Assembly (NCBI RefSeq): GCF_000275845.1
Contig: NW_006766915.1
Location: 96,188 to 160,187 of the forward strand
Direction of reading: 5' to 3'
Source of the DNA: Dichomitus squalens LYAD-421 SS1
Lineage: Eukaryota > Basidiomycota > Agaricomycetes > Polyporales > Polyporaceae
DNA length: 64,000 nucleotides
The notes beneath the pieces are model-generated. The model was not told the DNA's origin and did not search any database. It saw only the letters and a program-made list of their open reading frames with translations. The position numbers were made by a program, and so were the translations under genes. Positions 44,106 through 56,595 of the stretch are shown piece by piece (within the stretch, counting starts at the first letter, position 1; each line of letters begins with the position of its first letter).

Positions 44106-44889
44106 AGGACGTTAGGCGGGGCGTATAGAGTGCGATGCACGAGAAAGTAGGACGATGTGGCGATAGGGAGCTCGAGGTACCGAGGGGGACCGAGCTGAGC
44201 GAGGGGGGATAGTGGATGTGTATGTGGGATATCTGGTGGCTGCAGTTGGGGGAACCTACGGTAGGCCTGGCCGCATAGAGATGAGGGAACACCTGAGCCG
44301 ATCGGCCTCATGGTCAGTCCACGCATGCGAGCGTCGATGGAGCGCATCCGGCGACGTACTGATCCTCCTTGCCCAGCGGCGCGTTGGGCTTACCGGCAGG
44401 TAGCGTGGCGGAGAGACGAGAGACTGGTGACAGTCGAGAGGGAGTCGGGGGGCGAGGCGGCGGGCAGGAGGCCTCAAGCGTCGGAGAACGGACGCGGACG
44501 ATGCAGCGCTTGGATCTTTATATCAACCGAGACTCTCTTCGCCCAACACGGCAGTCTCCTCGTTCCCGCCACGCACTGCGGGCGCATTCCTCTCAACGTG
44601 CCCCAGCCACGCTCCCTCCAACGCTGCGTGGCCTCGGCCGCTGACCTCATCCGGTAATATTTACATCTTGGAACGTTCTGATTTCGTCAGCTAGCCTGCC
44701 GTCGACGCTCTCCAGGCGGTCACGAGCTCTGCCTCCCCATGTCATCAATTTTTCTCCACACAAGAAACAGCCTTTACACATTAGTAGCGCCCATGAATAT
44801 CTACTCCCTCCTCCAGCATGCCCAAGGACCCTCACGGAAGTCGTCAAGGTCTGCATAACTCGGTACGAACTCACAGTGAGGTCCTTCCA
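44106..44889. other. promoter and leader of the coiled-coil gene
   Basis: Upstream region of the minus-strand gene at 44105 and 3' end of the bestrophin-like gene. No further gene is supported. Confidence 0.5.
44517..44522 (-). promoter_or_regulatory. TATA box candidate for the coiled-coil gene
   Basis: TATAAA on the minus strand lies about 410 bp upstream of the ATG at 44105. The interval is long enough for a leader, possibly with an intron. Confidence 0.4.
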
Positions 44890-47060
44890 TCACTTCTGTC
44901 GCGTAATCTCGTCCACATCCCACCAGCTCTTAAGCAGTGTGCGACGGATGCTGTGCATGCCCGTGTCAGGCCCATGGTAAGAGTGGTTGACATCGTTCAT
45001 CATCTCCTCCGCAGTGCGCCTGTCTCCAGGCGCGAAGGGCTGATTCCACGCGGTGAAGAGGAACTCGTCTGGATCAGGGCACGAGTGCTGCGCACAATGG
45101 CGGTCAGCGCCTAGCATGTTTGGAGACGCGGCGGGCGACTTACTGCTGTGATTTCGTGCAGTTCGCGCTGGATCTGGAGACAGAACGAATCGAGGTCTGG
45201 CGGCGACCGGAGTCAGCGGCCGTGACGAAAATGGTCCGGGAATGGGCGGCTCACCGAGATCATTCAGGTCGTAGTTGAAGGGGTTCTCGCTATATGAAGA
45301 TCGACGGTTTAGAGTGCAATTGGAAGATGGAAGCAAGGCACACGCACATCTCCTGACCTATCTCGAGGAAACCAAGGAGCAAGAATGACGCGAACGCGGT
45401 TCCACTTCAGGAGAGCATGAGCAAGGCAACGCTCCTCTAGTTTAGGAGGTGCTTACGGAATGGTGAGATATCCGAAGGAGCTCCAGACTTGGAACTGAAA
45501 TGAATAATTGATCAGAATCTCGCTTGAAGGCACGCGAACACACAATGTAGAAGAAACTGCTAACTCACAGGGAGGAAGAATAGGTAGATCCAGAGCGAAA
45601 TGCGCAGGTGCGCTTGATACGCAAACGGCAAAGGCGTGTTCCTAATGCGATCGAGGTTCGTCACAGTGTCTTGGAGAGACGAGATGGCCGTGACGAATGC
45701 AGAGGCTAGCGCAGGTTGCAGCTGGCCATTCTTCAACAGCCAAGCCAAGTAGTTCGAGAGGAACAGCGTAATCTCAAGCGGGACGTTCGAGTCGACGGCC
45801 TCGGGCCTGAGACGCTTCCCAGTAAAGCTGCGAGTCGCTGCGCTTGCGCTTGTCGGCAGTTCGGGTTTTGGCTTGGAGCGGCGCAATGGTGCGACGAGGA
45901 TCTTGAAGACGCGAAGGAAGGGGAGATAGTCGAAGATGGACTCCTTCGGCGGGTTGCGCGCGGGCTGGAGCGGGTGCTCGCTGTACACGACTGGGAGCGC
46001 CATCTCGGGGTCGAACTTCCTCGCTTTCTTCAGAGCCTCGCGCGAGCGACCGCGCAGGGAGTGGTAGATTTGGTCTTCGGAGATCTGGCCGAGCTCCTTT
46101 TCGGGCTCCGGGCTGCCTTCGTTCGCAGTGCCGCTGCGCGAGAGGGGTCGCGAGGACGTGAGCGTGTGCGCTGCCCGGTGCTTCTGAGCGTCCATGGCAG
46201 AGGCTCGCCACATGGGGAGCATGTCTTCCTCGCTGGCGTTCTCTGGAGCGTGCGAGGCGTAGCGGGGCAGGAAGCAGACGAGGGGATAGAGGTCCTCGTA
46301 ATAGACACCGGCCTCTCCGCGAAGCAAGTGCTGGCACAGCGCTCATCAGCGTCGGCCTTAACAACTTCAGCGAGTACTGGAACTACCTTCACAGACACGG
46401 CATACGCCTGAACGAGGTTGATCATACTCTTCTTTTCGATGACGACTTCGAGGTTCGACCTCCGCTGACCGGTTTTCTTGTCGATGCGCTCAAAAGGAAC
46501 GTGTATCCAGATCTGGGAAGAAATGATGTCCAAGTAGTGAGATCACCAACATTCGAAGTACTCTCCGAGGGCACCACCAGCTACAGAAACTCACAACTTG
46601 GGCAATATTACGGGAAGCGAGGGCGATAGCCGTCCATAGCTTCCTTCCTTCCATGTAGCTAGATTGCCATTATATATATCGTCAGTCTCATGTGTATAGA
46701 TACCATCTTGGGGACGACGGTCACGAAACTGCAGACTGACCGTTCATACGCAGAAGATGTTCGGAAAGAGATGACTAGACCGAGTACCGTACCCAGCACG
46801 GTGAGCATCGCGCTTGAGAAGGATAGTTTGTGCGACGTCAGGTCCGAGACAAGCGATACCACTGCAGGTCAAACCGCCATATTTAGTGCCACGTTTCGGA
46901 GACGTGAACAGAGATGTGGGCTCTGGATGTGGGACCCAAGCGTTCACGTACTTGCGGCAACGCCTGAGAAGAATAGCACCTCGGGCCAGATGTCATTTAT
47001 GACAGTGGCCTTGAACTTCCTCAAGCTCCAGCTGGCGAAGAGGGGATTATGCGCGACCAT
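44890..47060 (-). CDS. bestrophin-like anion channel (RFP-TM/UPF0187)
   Basis: Bestrophin-family proteins are pentameric membrane anion channels; fungal members are uncharacterised. Ten minus-strand exons give 520 residues: 46952-47060, 46741-46861, 46595-46658, 46387-46512, 45569-46330, 45457-45494, 45348-45404, 45255-45289, 45144-45196, 44890-45087. Every junction is GT-AG and in phase (introns 52-90 nt). The N-terminus has the hallmark hydrophobic segment ending LGLVISFRTSSAYERYMEGR, the family signature, followed by KLWTAIALASRN. A 180-residue cytosolic insert with Pro/Ser stretches follows. The second membrane pair starts near LRISLWIYLFFLP and continues FQVWSSFGYLTIPGTAFASF to the conserved IGQEIENPFNYDLNDLDLD. 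The rest is a soluble tail ending DEITRQK. The start at 47060 is the first ATG after an upstream in-frame TGA. Confidence 0.93.
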
Positions 47061-48612
47061 CTCAGTGGGTCGTATGACTTGGCAAACGAAATTGTGGCGT
47101 CAAGCGCAGGGTGAAGTGAAGGATGCAGCAAAGACAGGCAGACCAAACCCAGCTGTAGGACAAGCAACCGACCGCCAGAGAACTGATTCGGGTAGTAGCA
47201 GAAGCCCCAGCCTGCCTCAGAACAGAACGAGAAGGGAGGTCGAAGAAAAGGAAATTGGTGGGCGTGGGCGTGGCATCCTGTGAGAGCTCATATGTAGAAT
47301 GAAACCTGATGAGCGCCATGATTCTGGGCTTCGTTGTTCCAGAACTCAATCCAGTCACAAAACGGAAGGCAGCAGCTTAAGGACGGTCAGGAGGCAATGC
47401 GATCACGACACATTCGGGCGGCCTATTGTGATGCCCCGGAGGATGAGGAGATTGGTCTGAGTGGCGGAGTTCTAATCGGCCGAAGTTCTTGAGGCAGGAA
47501 CGGGCTGGGTATTTGAAGCGCCGATGGAAGGCCTTGTGTAGGCGGAAAGCGGCTTCTAGACGTCGGAAGCCTAGGCCCTGCGTACGGGCGTAACGGTCTT
47601 ATTTGCAGGAGATTGTTTCATCCAGTTGCATAGAAACAACAAGGAGGTCAAATGGCGGAGTTCGAGAAACGGACACCGGCTCAAGCCCGAGCTGCGTGAG
47701 ATTGGATGTAATACGTGATGAGACTTCTCAGTGGGCGAGCGCTGCGAGCAACGAACGAGTAAACTCACTCCTTCTGCTCCATAGGTAGAGCTTCGAAGAC
47801 GAGGAACTTACGTCGAAGAATAACAGTGGATTTCTTGATTTGCTCCTTTTCGGTCGGCGGACCAATGGACATTGGTGGAGAACGAGCGAGGCGCCAATTC
47901 AAACCCGCTGGCCAAAAGACTCTAATTGACAAGTGGTGTGCCGTATGGAGTGTGAGAGCTCCTAGTTTTTGAATCGATGCGGACAAAAGAAATGCGATGG
48001 TGGAGTGGAGGCATCAGACATCCACGGGCATGTAGGCATTGCAAATCTTACACGAGGCTGGGGCGTCCGCGATGAGCGCCGTTGGAGAAGATGTAGTAGC
48101 ACCGCATTCAACACTCGACGCCGGTAGCTCGCCGCCCTGGTGACCATTCAAGACATGGAACCGCGTCAGCTGGACCTCAGCAAGCACTCATCTAGATGTG
48201 TAGGTGCGGCCATCCCGCTGTCATGATCTTGCTCACTCCAGGCGAGCACTGGACAGCCTGTCTAGCCTGACGCAGAGGTGCTTGCGCAATGCGGACAAGC
48301 CCCGTCTCGGGCCTTAAGCGTCGTGAATGGTACATACGTCATAGCAATGGCACGCAACTCGAAATTGACCGACCACAAATGCAATCGGCCCACTACGAGG
48401 CAGATCCTGGGGCCTGGGGTTGGTATTCCTGCATCCCAGTCCACCGTTGAGTAAGTGACGCGGTAGTTGCTTAGGTGACGCCGATAACGAGGTGTTCGTG
48501 GATAGATGCGGACGGATGCAATAAAATTGATGAACGGCAGCGATTGACAGGTCATGCGAATATGCAATGAGCAGTATTCTTTCCGCTGTGCTGTCAGATG
48601 GTTACAACATCA
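47061..48612. other. intergenic, bestrophin promoter and GST 3' side
   Basis: No gene is supported; short frames only. Confidence 0.45.
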
Positions 48613-49961
48613 CTAGGGGAGTGCTGTCCCAGCGTTGATCGCGTTCGCAACTTGGCTCGTATTCGGGCGGTTAAAGGCGTATCTGGCGCTACACGTCAAT
48701 TGCATCCACTACTAGCGTGAGGATCGACACCTGACCTTTCGTAGCTGTCCGAATACAGTTGGTCCGTGCTAGTGGTTCGCTTCACCGCAGGATGGGCGAG
48801 AAGCCTCTCGACATAGCCCTGGAATTCTTTGCTTTCCGGCCAGACAAACCCGCGGTAGTGCTTCAAAACATTGGTAGCGCGGAGTATCCCTTGATGGCAA
48901 AGGTAAGCGACCCGTAACTCACCGAACGATTGGACATATACTGACACGGGGCGACCATGACATCTGCGTAGCTCAGCGATCCGCGGGCGTTCCACAACCC
49001 ATATTCAGTGTAACCTTCGTTTTCGGCCCTCTTGAAGAGAGTGACGAGGCCCTCTATTGCCTCGATAAAACCCTTTGCGCCTTCGATTTGTTTGTCTACC
49101 GGAAGACGACTATGGTGAGCATTCCTTGAAAAGCAGACGGAGGAGCGGGGACAAGCCAATGAACGCTTAAACTCACCTTCTTCCTGCGCCTGAAGGTATC
49201 GATAGAAAGCGGGGACCAGCGTGCGCTCGATTGTGTCGGCCTGCAGGCGTACCAGAGCTCGTGCGTCTAGAATGGACCACAAGCGGAGCAGTGTAGGGTG
49301 AAGGTATCGAATGTTAGGACCAAAAGGTAGCCACACGTTGCTGAAGCGTTGATGCGGACTTACAGGGGTCCGATGCCGGAGGAAAGAGGCTCTCCGTGGT
49401 ATGCGAGGAGCGCTTTACATTGCTTACAGCCAGCCTGTGTCCCCGCGCAGCGGAGAGGAACCGAACACGTCCTTAGCAGTCACGGTGTTAGGACATTCAT
49501 GGGACAAAGGGACTTACTCTTCGAGGAAATCGACGATGACGGTACTCTCGTTGAGAGCCTTCGGCGGGTTGTGAGCGTTCAATCTGAGCGCGGGGACCAA
49601 CCCCTTGGGCGAGAGTTCGAGGAGCTCCGCGGGCTTCTTGTAAGGGTCCACCTCGTCTGCGGGCCTTCTATCAGTGCATCGCCGTATGGGCCCAACGTGG
49701 AGGGATAAGCATCGGACGCTCACAGTACTACAGACGAATGACTGATGAGCAATCCCGGCCTAGAATCTCTCCGACATTGCTTACCTCGTAATCTATACCA
49801 AGGTGCTCGAGTGCTATCCAAACCCTCTGCACAAAGGGACAGAAGCAGCTGCCGAACAAGGTAATGGCCTCCTTGCTGGAGTGCGCTCGGGCGGTCTCCG
49901 CAGCGTCCCCGGTACATTGCAAGTGATATGATCTGCCGGAGTCGTGTAGCTTCTCAGGCAT
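48613..49961 (-). CDS. glutathione transferase, omega-like
   Basis: Conjugates or reduces substrates with glutathione in the cytosol; omega-type members in wood-decay fungi act in detoxification and deglutathionylation. Eight minus-strand exons: 49785-49961, 49724-49727, 49518-49656, 49364-49434, 49177-49266, 48946-49095, 48736-48889 and 48613-48682 (284 residues, consistent phase). The thioredoxin-like domain has FGSCFCPFVQRVWIALE, where the Cys-Pro-Phe marks a catalytic cysteine as in omega classes. It continues DYEYYEVDPYKKP and SPKGLVPAL, with the glutathione-binding NESTVIVDFLEE. The helical C-domain has YARALVRLQAD and a DVMVAPW motif. Exon 2 is only 4 nt (TACT). It is needed to rebuild Tyr-Tyr in DYEYYEVDPY. 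Introns are 53-97 nt. The N-terminal ~30 residues upstream of the domain are longer than usual. Confidence 0.95.
49724..49727 (-). other. 4-nt internal micro-exon of the glutathione transferase
   Basis: On the minus strand TACT sits between an upstream TAG acceptor and a downstream GTGAGC donor. Only inclusion of these four bases keeps the frame and gives the conserved Y-Y-E-V-D-P-Y-K-K. Confidence 0.85.
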
Positions 49962-50479
49962 GTTGGTGCAGCTTGTAAAGTGGGGTGATCCAATTGCAGA
50001 GGGTTTATGAAGGGTCGTAGGTCCGGAGTAGATGCTTGGTCACGATGACATCAGCGTGCGATTCGGAGCCCCATTTGACCGCACGCATGTGTTGTCCCAA
50101 GGCTCTCTCTGCGGAGTCATTCGACATCAACAAGAGTCCAGTTTATGAGTGATTATACACACAAAGAGATCGGTTGTGGTTGGTCACTTGATGCTCTCGT
50201 ATGGGGAACGGGAATTCGACGAGGAAATGAGTACCCAGAAGGTATGCTCCATGGACGTCAGGCGCCGTTGAAAGTGATGGCACGTTGATACCTGCAAGGA
50301 AGTACAGAAACAGGACTTTGAATAGTATCAAGATATGCCAGAGACATGACCGAGTGGTACTGCTCCGAAAGTCTGCGGTTGCCGCGAAATACGGATCGTC
50401 TATGGGCGTCTATGTCTTCTCAGAGCTCGGGCCGAACCGCCGGTTCGTTGAGCCGCAGAATTAAGTACTTAGACGCCCC

Positions 50480-51088
50480 ATGTCATGTCGTGCTCACTGC
50501 TCAGCTTGCCGACTCGTATATGCCTTCTTCCCTCCCTCCTGCATCGATGTAAGCAGATTGGATGCATACCTTCTGGGAGCACAAACCTGTCCCAACGCAC
50601 AACGACCTCATGGTATGACGTCGATGCTGAGCGATTCGATGAATCGTCCTATTCAAACTCAGGCTTATGACACACTTCTCAGCCAAGAGCAGCAGCCCCT
50701 GCAGACGTCTTCCTGGACGTCCTCGACACTCCCATTCCATGTATTCGGTGCCGGATGCAGTCGCCCCAACGCTGTCCAACACGGAGCTTCTCCCCCGAGT
50801 ACGCATACGAACGACACGAAGTCTCGCGGCGTGCCGAGAGCACAAGAACGCGCAGAAGACAAACCGTCTCGCAAGGCACAGACGACATTCGTCGATGATT
50901 GGGAGACGGCTACTGACGGTGCGCTCAAGCCCTCCCCTCCTTGCGTCACTGGCACGCCGCCCCCATAACCGTCTGCGCTGATCCCCGCGGGTGCATTGGC
51001 AATAGGAACGCCCGACCAGCTGACGCACTCGTGGACGTGCACGTCTCTGTTCCCGACACGTCTCTCACTTCTGCGTGAAGGCATGTGA
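50480..51088 (+). pseudogene. possible gene remnant with one in-frame stop
   Basis: One frame is open from the ATG at 50480 for 162 codons, meets TAA at 50966-50968 and continues open in the same frame for 39 more codons to TGA at 51086-51088. The readable part is Ser/Thr/Pro-rich with a THTNDTKSRGVPRAQERAED segment and a WETATDGALKPSPP stretch. After the stop it reads HSWTCTSLFPTRLSLL. No family is recognised. A single nonsense mutation in a low-complexity protein gene is one reading; chance is another, because the opposite strand is also open here. Confidence 0.25.
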
Positions 51089-51977
51089 AGGCTCGGGCCC
51101 TGCAGCTGGGCGCGCAGAGGGCACGGACGAGCCCGCTCGACGGTACGCGTGCGGCGTGCAGTTGGACTATTGCCAGTGGCCTGCGTGCTATAGTACCAGT
51201 GCGCACCCTCGGAGAACCTGCCGGCATCGCTGTACATTCGACGCGTTCGCTTCCGTGTTCACTAGGTGCCCGATGACCCTGATCTGACGTATGGTGCCCC
51301 GGGAGGGCCTCAAGTGTGCTATAACGGTGCTAGCGCGTCGACATGGTATGTGAAAGCCTGCCGTGTTTGAGTGCAGCACCCTCGATCCCTGCAGGACTCA
51401 GGTGCGCATCGCGTTGATCATGAGGTAGGTCTCGAAGCATGTTTGAGAGGTATGACGACGTCGTGCCTATGGCGCTCTGGACCTCTGCAATGCCTGGGGT
51501 GCCGAGACTCTGAAGCGAAGCCCTATGGCGAGGCGAGTACTGGCCCAGCTACCTGCGAGGCATGGGTCTGGCATACACGTCCGGGATCACGTTGCTGCGT
51601 CAGGCCCTGGTCTCTATCTGACGAATCATCACATGGAGAGCAAGCCAGACGGCCTGGCAGGCTCACAAAAGTGCAACACCTCCAAGGAGGAGCTGAACAG
51701 GCCCAATATAAGTTAGCACAACTATGTCAGCGGAACCGCGCGCATCCCGTCCCCGGACTTGCGGAAATGAACTCGGCGGAGCACTGTGCGCACCCCGGGA
51801 AGGCAGCTGTCATCTAAAGCTTAACTTAATACTCATAATACTAATACGAACGCCCACGACCGCGCCGCGCGCGCCCGAGATGATTCGGAGTGCTTAACGC
51901 GTGACTTGTGGCTGCATCGATATACGACCCCAAATACGCACCATACTATAGGACGCACGAGATTGCTGGGCGCGGCG

Positions 51978-52002
51978 TTGCTGGGCGCGCCGCGCCCAAC
52001 AA
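51978..52002. repeat. 25 bp near-palindrome, GC-rich
   Basis: ttgctgggcgcg-c-cgcgcccaacaa is self-complementary except for one position per arm and the centre. The left arm ttgctgggcgcg also occurs as a direct repeat just upstream (from 51963). It could form a hairpin; no function is evident. Confidence 0.6.
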
Positions 52003-52539
52003 GTCACCGGGGCAGCATAATCGGACGGCTGAGATAGGAGGGAGTGGACAGCGACAGCGCGATTGAGCTTGATATGGGAGCCCCGTCCTTACTTGTCCAT
52101 ATACATACCGGCGGTGCCCGTCACACTCCTGCACAACGGGTGCCTTGTCATCGATGGCAGATGCGGGCGATGGTCGATGAAGGGATGGATGCTATCTATC
52201 GATTGCACGAAATGGAAGATGTCCGTTCAGAGAAAGGGGCCCAGCATCGTGCGTCTCGTCGTCCTCGCGCGAACAAGGACGCGGATCACAAACGTGCAAC
52301 AGTGGCAAGGCAAAGTACGGAGTGGAGATCGAAGAGGGACAGCGGAGTACAGAGACGAGAGGCATACACGGTAAGGAGGTGGACAGAGCGCGTGCGTGTG
52401 CTACAGAACAATGGGACTACTTCACAATATGTACAATCGCAAACAACCGGGAACCCGACGTCGTACGAGGCAGAAGCGCAGGTCGCGAGAGCCCTGGCAG
52501 AGTCGAACCCGAACCCAAACCCAGGAGAGAGTGCGCAAA

Positions 52540-53261
52540 TCAGTTGATTTTGAGCAGCTCGACCTCGAACTGGAGGGTCGAATTAGGGGGAATCACCGGT
52601 GGGAAGCCCCGCGCGCCGTACGCCTGAGAGAGCGGGGAGAAGGGGGATCAATACATTGATTCACTCATCGATGTGTCCAGATCAGAAGGTGGGAGACGCG
52701 GAGCGAGCGAGAGAAGCGCGAGAAGCGGCGAACGTAGAACACAATTCATGAGACGCGAACTCACGTAGTCTGGCGTCGCGGTGAGGACGGCCTTCGCACC
52801 CAGGGACAGTTGTGGAACACCTATCACCGCGACGGGGAAGCGATCAGCGGCGATGCGGGGGCGTTCTCGAACGAGAAAGCCGTACCCTCGTCCCAGCCCT
52901 TGATAACCTTGCCCACGCCAATCTCGGTCTCGAACGGCGTCCCACTGTAGGGCGCAAGTGAGCACACAACATCTTTGCAGTGCAAGGGACGCGATAACGC
53001 ACCGATCCCTAGAGGAATCGAACTTCTGGCCATCGAGGAGCGTGCCGACATAGTGTATCGTGACCCTATCTGCGCAAAGGGAGAACGCGATCTCAACAAA
53101 CAATCGGTGAGGACAGATGAAAGGGGGGATTCTCACCGCCCTTGCGGGGGTAGGTCTTCTCGTCTCCGGGAGAGATGATCTGAACGGTGACACCCTGTGT
53201 AAAGGCGTGCACGTTGAGCACGGGGCTATGAGTGCAGACGGAGGAGCAGAGTACTGACCAT
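52540..53261 (-). CDS. FPR1: FKBP12 peptidyl-prolyl isomerase
   Basis: FKBP12 catalyses cis-trans isomerisation of prolyl bonds and is the cytosolic receptor of FK506 and rapamycin. Six minus-strand coding exons: 53259-53261, 53137-53194, 53003-53069, 52886-52944, 52765-52820 and 52540-52623. They give 108 residues, the exact family length. The sequence begins [20 protein letters not shown] and includes the pocket residues of the family: Tyr in [10 protein letters not shown], Phe in FDSS, the [15 protein letters not shown] segment with the pocket Trp, Tyr in [11 protein letters not shown] and Phe in [11 protein letters not shown]. All introns are GT-AG, 58-141 nt. The first coding exon is only the ATG, directly followed by GTCAGT. 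All active-site residues are intact, so the gene should encode a rapamycin-binding protein. Confidence 0.98.
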
Positions 53262-56200
53262 GGTCGCGGCAGGAGATGGACGATTATGGCGATAATCAAG
53301 GAGGCGTAGGGAGCGCGTCCAGGCGGTGTGGCTACGCACTTATACTAGTACGGGGAGAGAGGGCGGATCTTGATCCGATCTAGCGTCATCCGGCATCCAC
53401 CTGCGATCTCGCGAGCGGACGCGGGCCTGCCTCTCTGTGAGACTCTGTCTAGAACGTCGCTTTATCGATGTCGATGGCTCGTACGAACCCCGTATACTTG
53501 GTGCTTCACCGTCTCCTCTGTTCAGCCGCCGGGTCACCGGACGCGTTCTCATTCCCTCTCTCTCTCTCCATCCGCACGGCGCACAGTGCACGAAGACGTC
53601 CATGTCACGACACAGCCGTCCGGACACCGCCAGCTGCGTTCCACATCCGCCAGCTCTCGATAGCACGCGTCGCACTGCTGATGCCTCTGCTGCCGCGAGG
53701 ATTCGGGGGTTCAGATCGTCTTTGGCCAGATTGCCATCCGATAGTCCATCTGCTGCGAACCTAGCTCGCTGCCAGCCACCCCCGCGTCGTGATAGAACGA
53801 ACGGAAGGCCCTGGGATGACGCGACCCGGACGCCTCGAGACTCGAACGCGAAGGCGCTCGCTTCCTCTTCCTCCACGATCGCCCTCCGTCCTCCGTACGT
53901 ACCGTATCTCGTCCACTTCGAGCGCACAGCGTTCTCTATAGCACACGTGTGTGCCGCTCGCATCCGTCGCTGTGCCGTCGTACGTACCTGCAGTCCTTCC
54001 CGGCGGCTTGCCAACTGTATACGCACCACCGCGCGCTGCCGCGAAGAACCACCGTGCAGTTATCACGCCACCACGCAGCGCAAAAATGTCTGCATATCGA
54101 AAGAGGCATCACGAATCCGCGCACGATCGGCCTCTGCGGGTCTTGTGACGCCCCGGGCGCATACGAGTGTGGCTAGTCGCGGACGCAAGGGTCCGCATTC
54201 GACGTATGGACGTTCCCCGTGCGAGCAGAAGCCGTCCGTTATCCCAAGGCCGTATCCTTGGGTCAGAACTCTATCAGAACCCGCGTATCGATGGCCTGTC
54301 GATGTACGCTGAGAGTGCTAGTGGTCAATGTCCAAGAGAGCGGGCGGAGGCGTACGGCAGGGATTGGAAGTCGAGAAGCGGCGTACGATATCCCAACAGA
54401 CACGATACGGAGAAGCTAAGCGTGCACTCCGCCCGGAATGGAAGGCACAAGGGCCGGTTAGGAACGCTCGTATCGCGATGTGTAAATACTAAATATTTTC
54501 TAGGGAAACTCCTCGCCAGGTGAGCGGAGCCACGTTCAGAGTCCGCCCCAGCTGATTGCCAGCAGGAGCGCACGGATAAGTCCAGACGAGTAAGCAACAA
54601 ACTCGTCGATCGCCGACGCAAGAGCTCGGAAGTAAAACATGCGCGTAGAGAGCATCCTGCGCTATGTTGACACATAGCACACGATACGTTACGGCTGCTA
54701 CGCCAGCATGACTGCGAACGCGAGGGGACAGTATCCGCGACTGAAAGCAACGGGCGAGCTGTCCGCGGGAACGTCTCGTGTCTCTTGTCTCGCGTCCCGC
54801 GACCCTGATAGATACATCATCCGAAACTGGGGTGCCAATGTCCCCGCGGTCCAGACCGTCAAACAGCTCGCAGGCGGCGCTGCCGGACCTGGCCACACCC
54901 AGCGAGCAAGTCACGGTGCACGGTTGGGGCGTAGGCCGGGGAAGAGGCACCCGCAGGAACCTGCGACTGCGAGTACACCCATGCGCATCTGATACAATCT
55001 GTATGAGATTGATGATCGGTGGCCGCACTTCTGTCGAACGCCTTCTCTGCGCACAGGGCGTCCCTCTGACCTCATCGGCCTTCTCCCCCCACGGGGACGG
55101 GACGGACCTGCCTGCGAAGGGGAAGGGGTAACTGAAGAGGATCCGAGAGGACGACGCCGAGCGCCGAGCGGCTCGACGAAGCTGAGCGGTTGGCCACGAC
55201 GCGGGATCTTCGCTAATGCTAAATGGCAATCGACGCGGGGAGAGCAGAGTAGGCTTTGATCGACCCACGGCCGGCTTCTCTGCTCGCCCCCGTGCGTCGT
55301 TCTCCCTGCCATCGATTGTCGCAGCGAGCTCGATTCCGTTTGGGCGTCCGGGACTGCACGGCCTTCTCCGAACAGAACGCGCACGCGGCCGTTTCGAGGA
55401 GTATTCCCCGGGCGAGAAGGGCCAGCACGATTGGCCGCTGCGTTGGATGAGCGCAGGAGATAGGAGTATTACCGCGAGGTGCTAACTCGAGATGGCCATA
55501 TTGTGCGCGATCGGCAACCTGGTACGTAAAGCCGGATGCAGGGAGGCAACATGTAGAAAGCGACATACCATACGCGGTGCCCTCGGCGTCGTCGAGCGAT
55601 GCATTGCGGGTGCAGTCCCAGCGAGGTCCGACTAAGGTCAATACGCGTCGCAGAAGCCTCGGACGTCGTACGATAGAAGCCGGAGCAGCACGCGTTCAAG
55701 GCGTGGCGATAGCGAGAGCCTAGGCAAGAGCATTGGTGGCTAGGCGGCTGATTTCACGGCGGCGAGGAAGTCGTCATTCTAGCGAGAGGTAGGGGTTGCT
55801 GATAGGAAGACGTGTAGCCAGAAGAAGAGACCAACCAGCAAATCTCGTGGTGACGGAACGCCCGTCGTCCATGTTTCCTAGGAACTCGGCAGACCGAATG
55901 CCGAGTCAACGCCACGCCAGGGTGTCCAGAAGGCGTGGACAGGGGGGTCGGTCCGTTAGGAGACACCTGGTCGACAGAAATCGCCGTAGTCGCGGCCGCA
56001 ACGTGTCGCGAACACTCGATGTCAGGTTCTAGACGTCAGCTCAGATAGGCTTGATTTAGGATGCATGTTCGTCGGAGAGAATGCATGCAAGGATTTGCGG
56101 GCAAGCGACCGGACTTGCGACCGGACTTGAGAAGAGGGTGGATCCGTCCTCAGCGAAGGATGACTCCTGGACGAGGTGAGAAGGGAAGGTGGAACATGAT

Positions 56201-56595
56201 CTTCTGGTGCGCGAATCGATGCACCTTCAAAAATCCAAAATCCAGACCTCGAAGCGCCCCCTCGGCATTCGGGAGGCGACGCCAGCAATCTTGACCTGAG
56301 GGACAGGAACGGTCGGACCGTGAAGAGGTGTTAGCCTATGCACTACCGTGCGAGTGGTCTAGGTCAAGTCTATGGCATAGGCGAGCATCGAGGGTGAGAA
56401 TGTGAGACGCTCGCACCGCGGATGGGTGGACCGGGTTGTGTATCCACGCGCAAGAAGTGCGCGGCGGACAAATAATTTCGGCTATGAAGCCAGCTCTTCG
56501 ATGTAGAGCCGAAGCACAGCTTCTCAAACGTTGTTTGCGCATAGACGGACCGTGCAGGTTCTAGACAGAGCTGCGCGCGTGGTCTTGGAGCTGGA
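53262..56595. other. GC-rich stretch with opposing open frames
   Basis: FKBP12 promoter at the left. Long frames are open on both strands (53437-54312 plus, 291 codons; 53340-54029 minus, 229; 54489-55268 minus, 259; 55219-55641 minus, 140). None contains a recognisable domain. A 12 bp duplication (cgaccggacttg) lies near 56107. I would not call genes here without RNA evidence. Confidence 0.35.

Larger units (their letters stand above)
49962..52539. other. intergenic with doubtful open frames
   Basis: GST promoter on the left, FKBP12 3' region on the right. One open region at 50480-51088 is described separately. Confidence 0.4.

Noticed and set aside
52044..52547. 167-codon plus-strand frame overlapping the FKBP12 3' end
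   Set aside because: It overlaps the 3' region of a certain gene, lacks domains, and its tail is the reverse of FKBP12 coding and UTR sequence.
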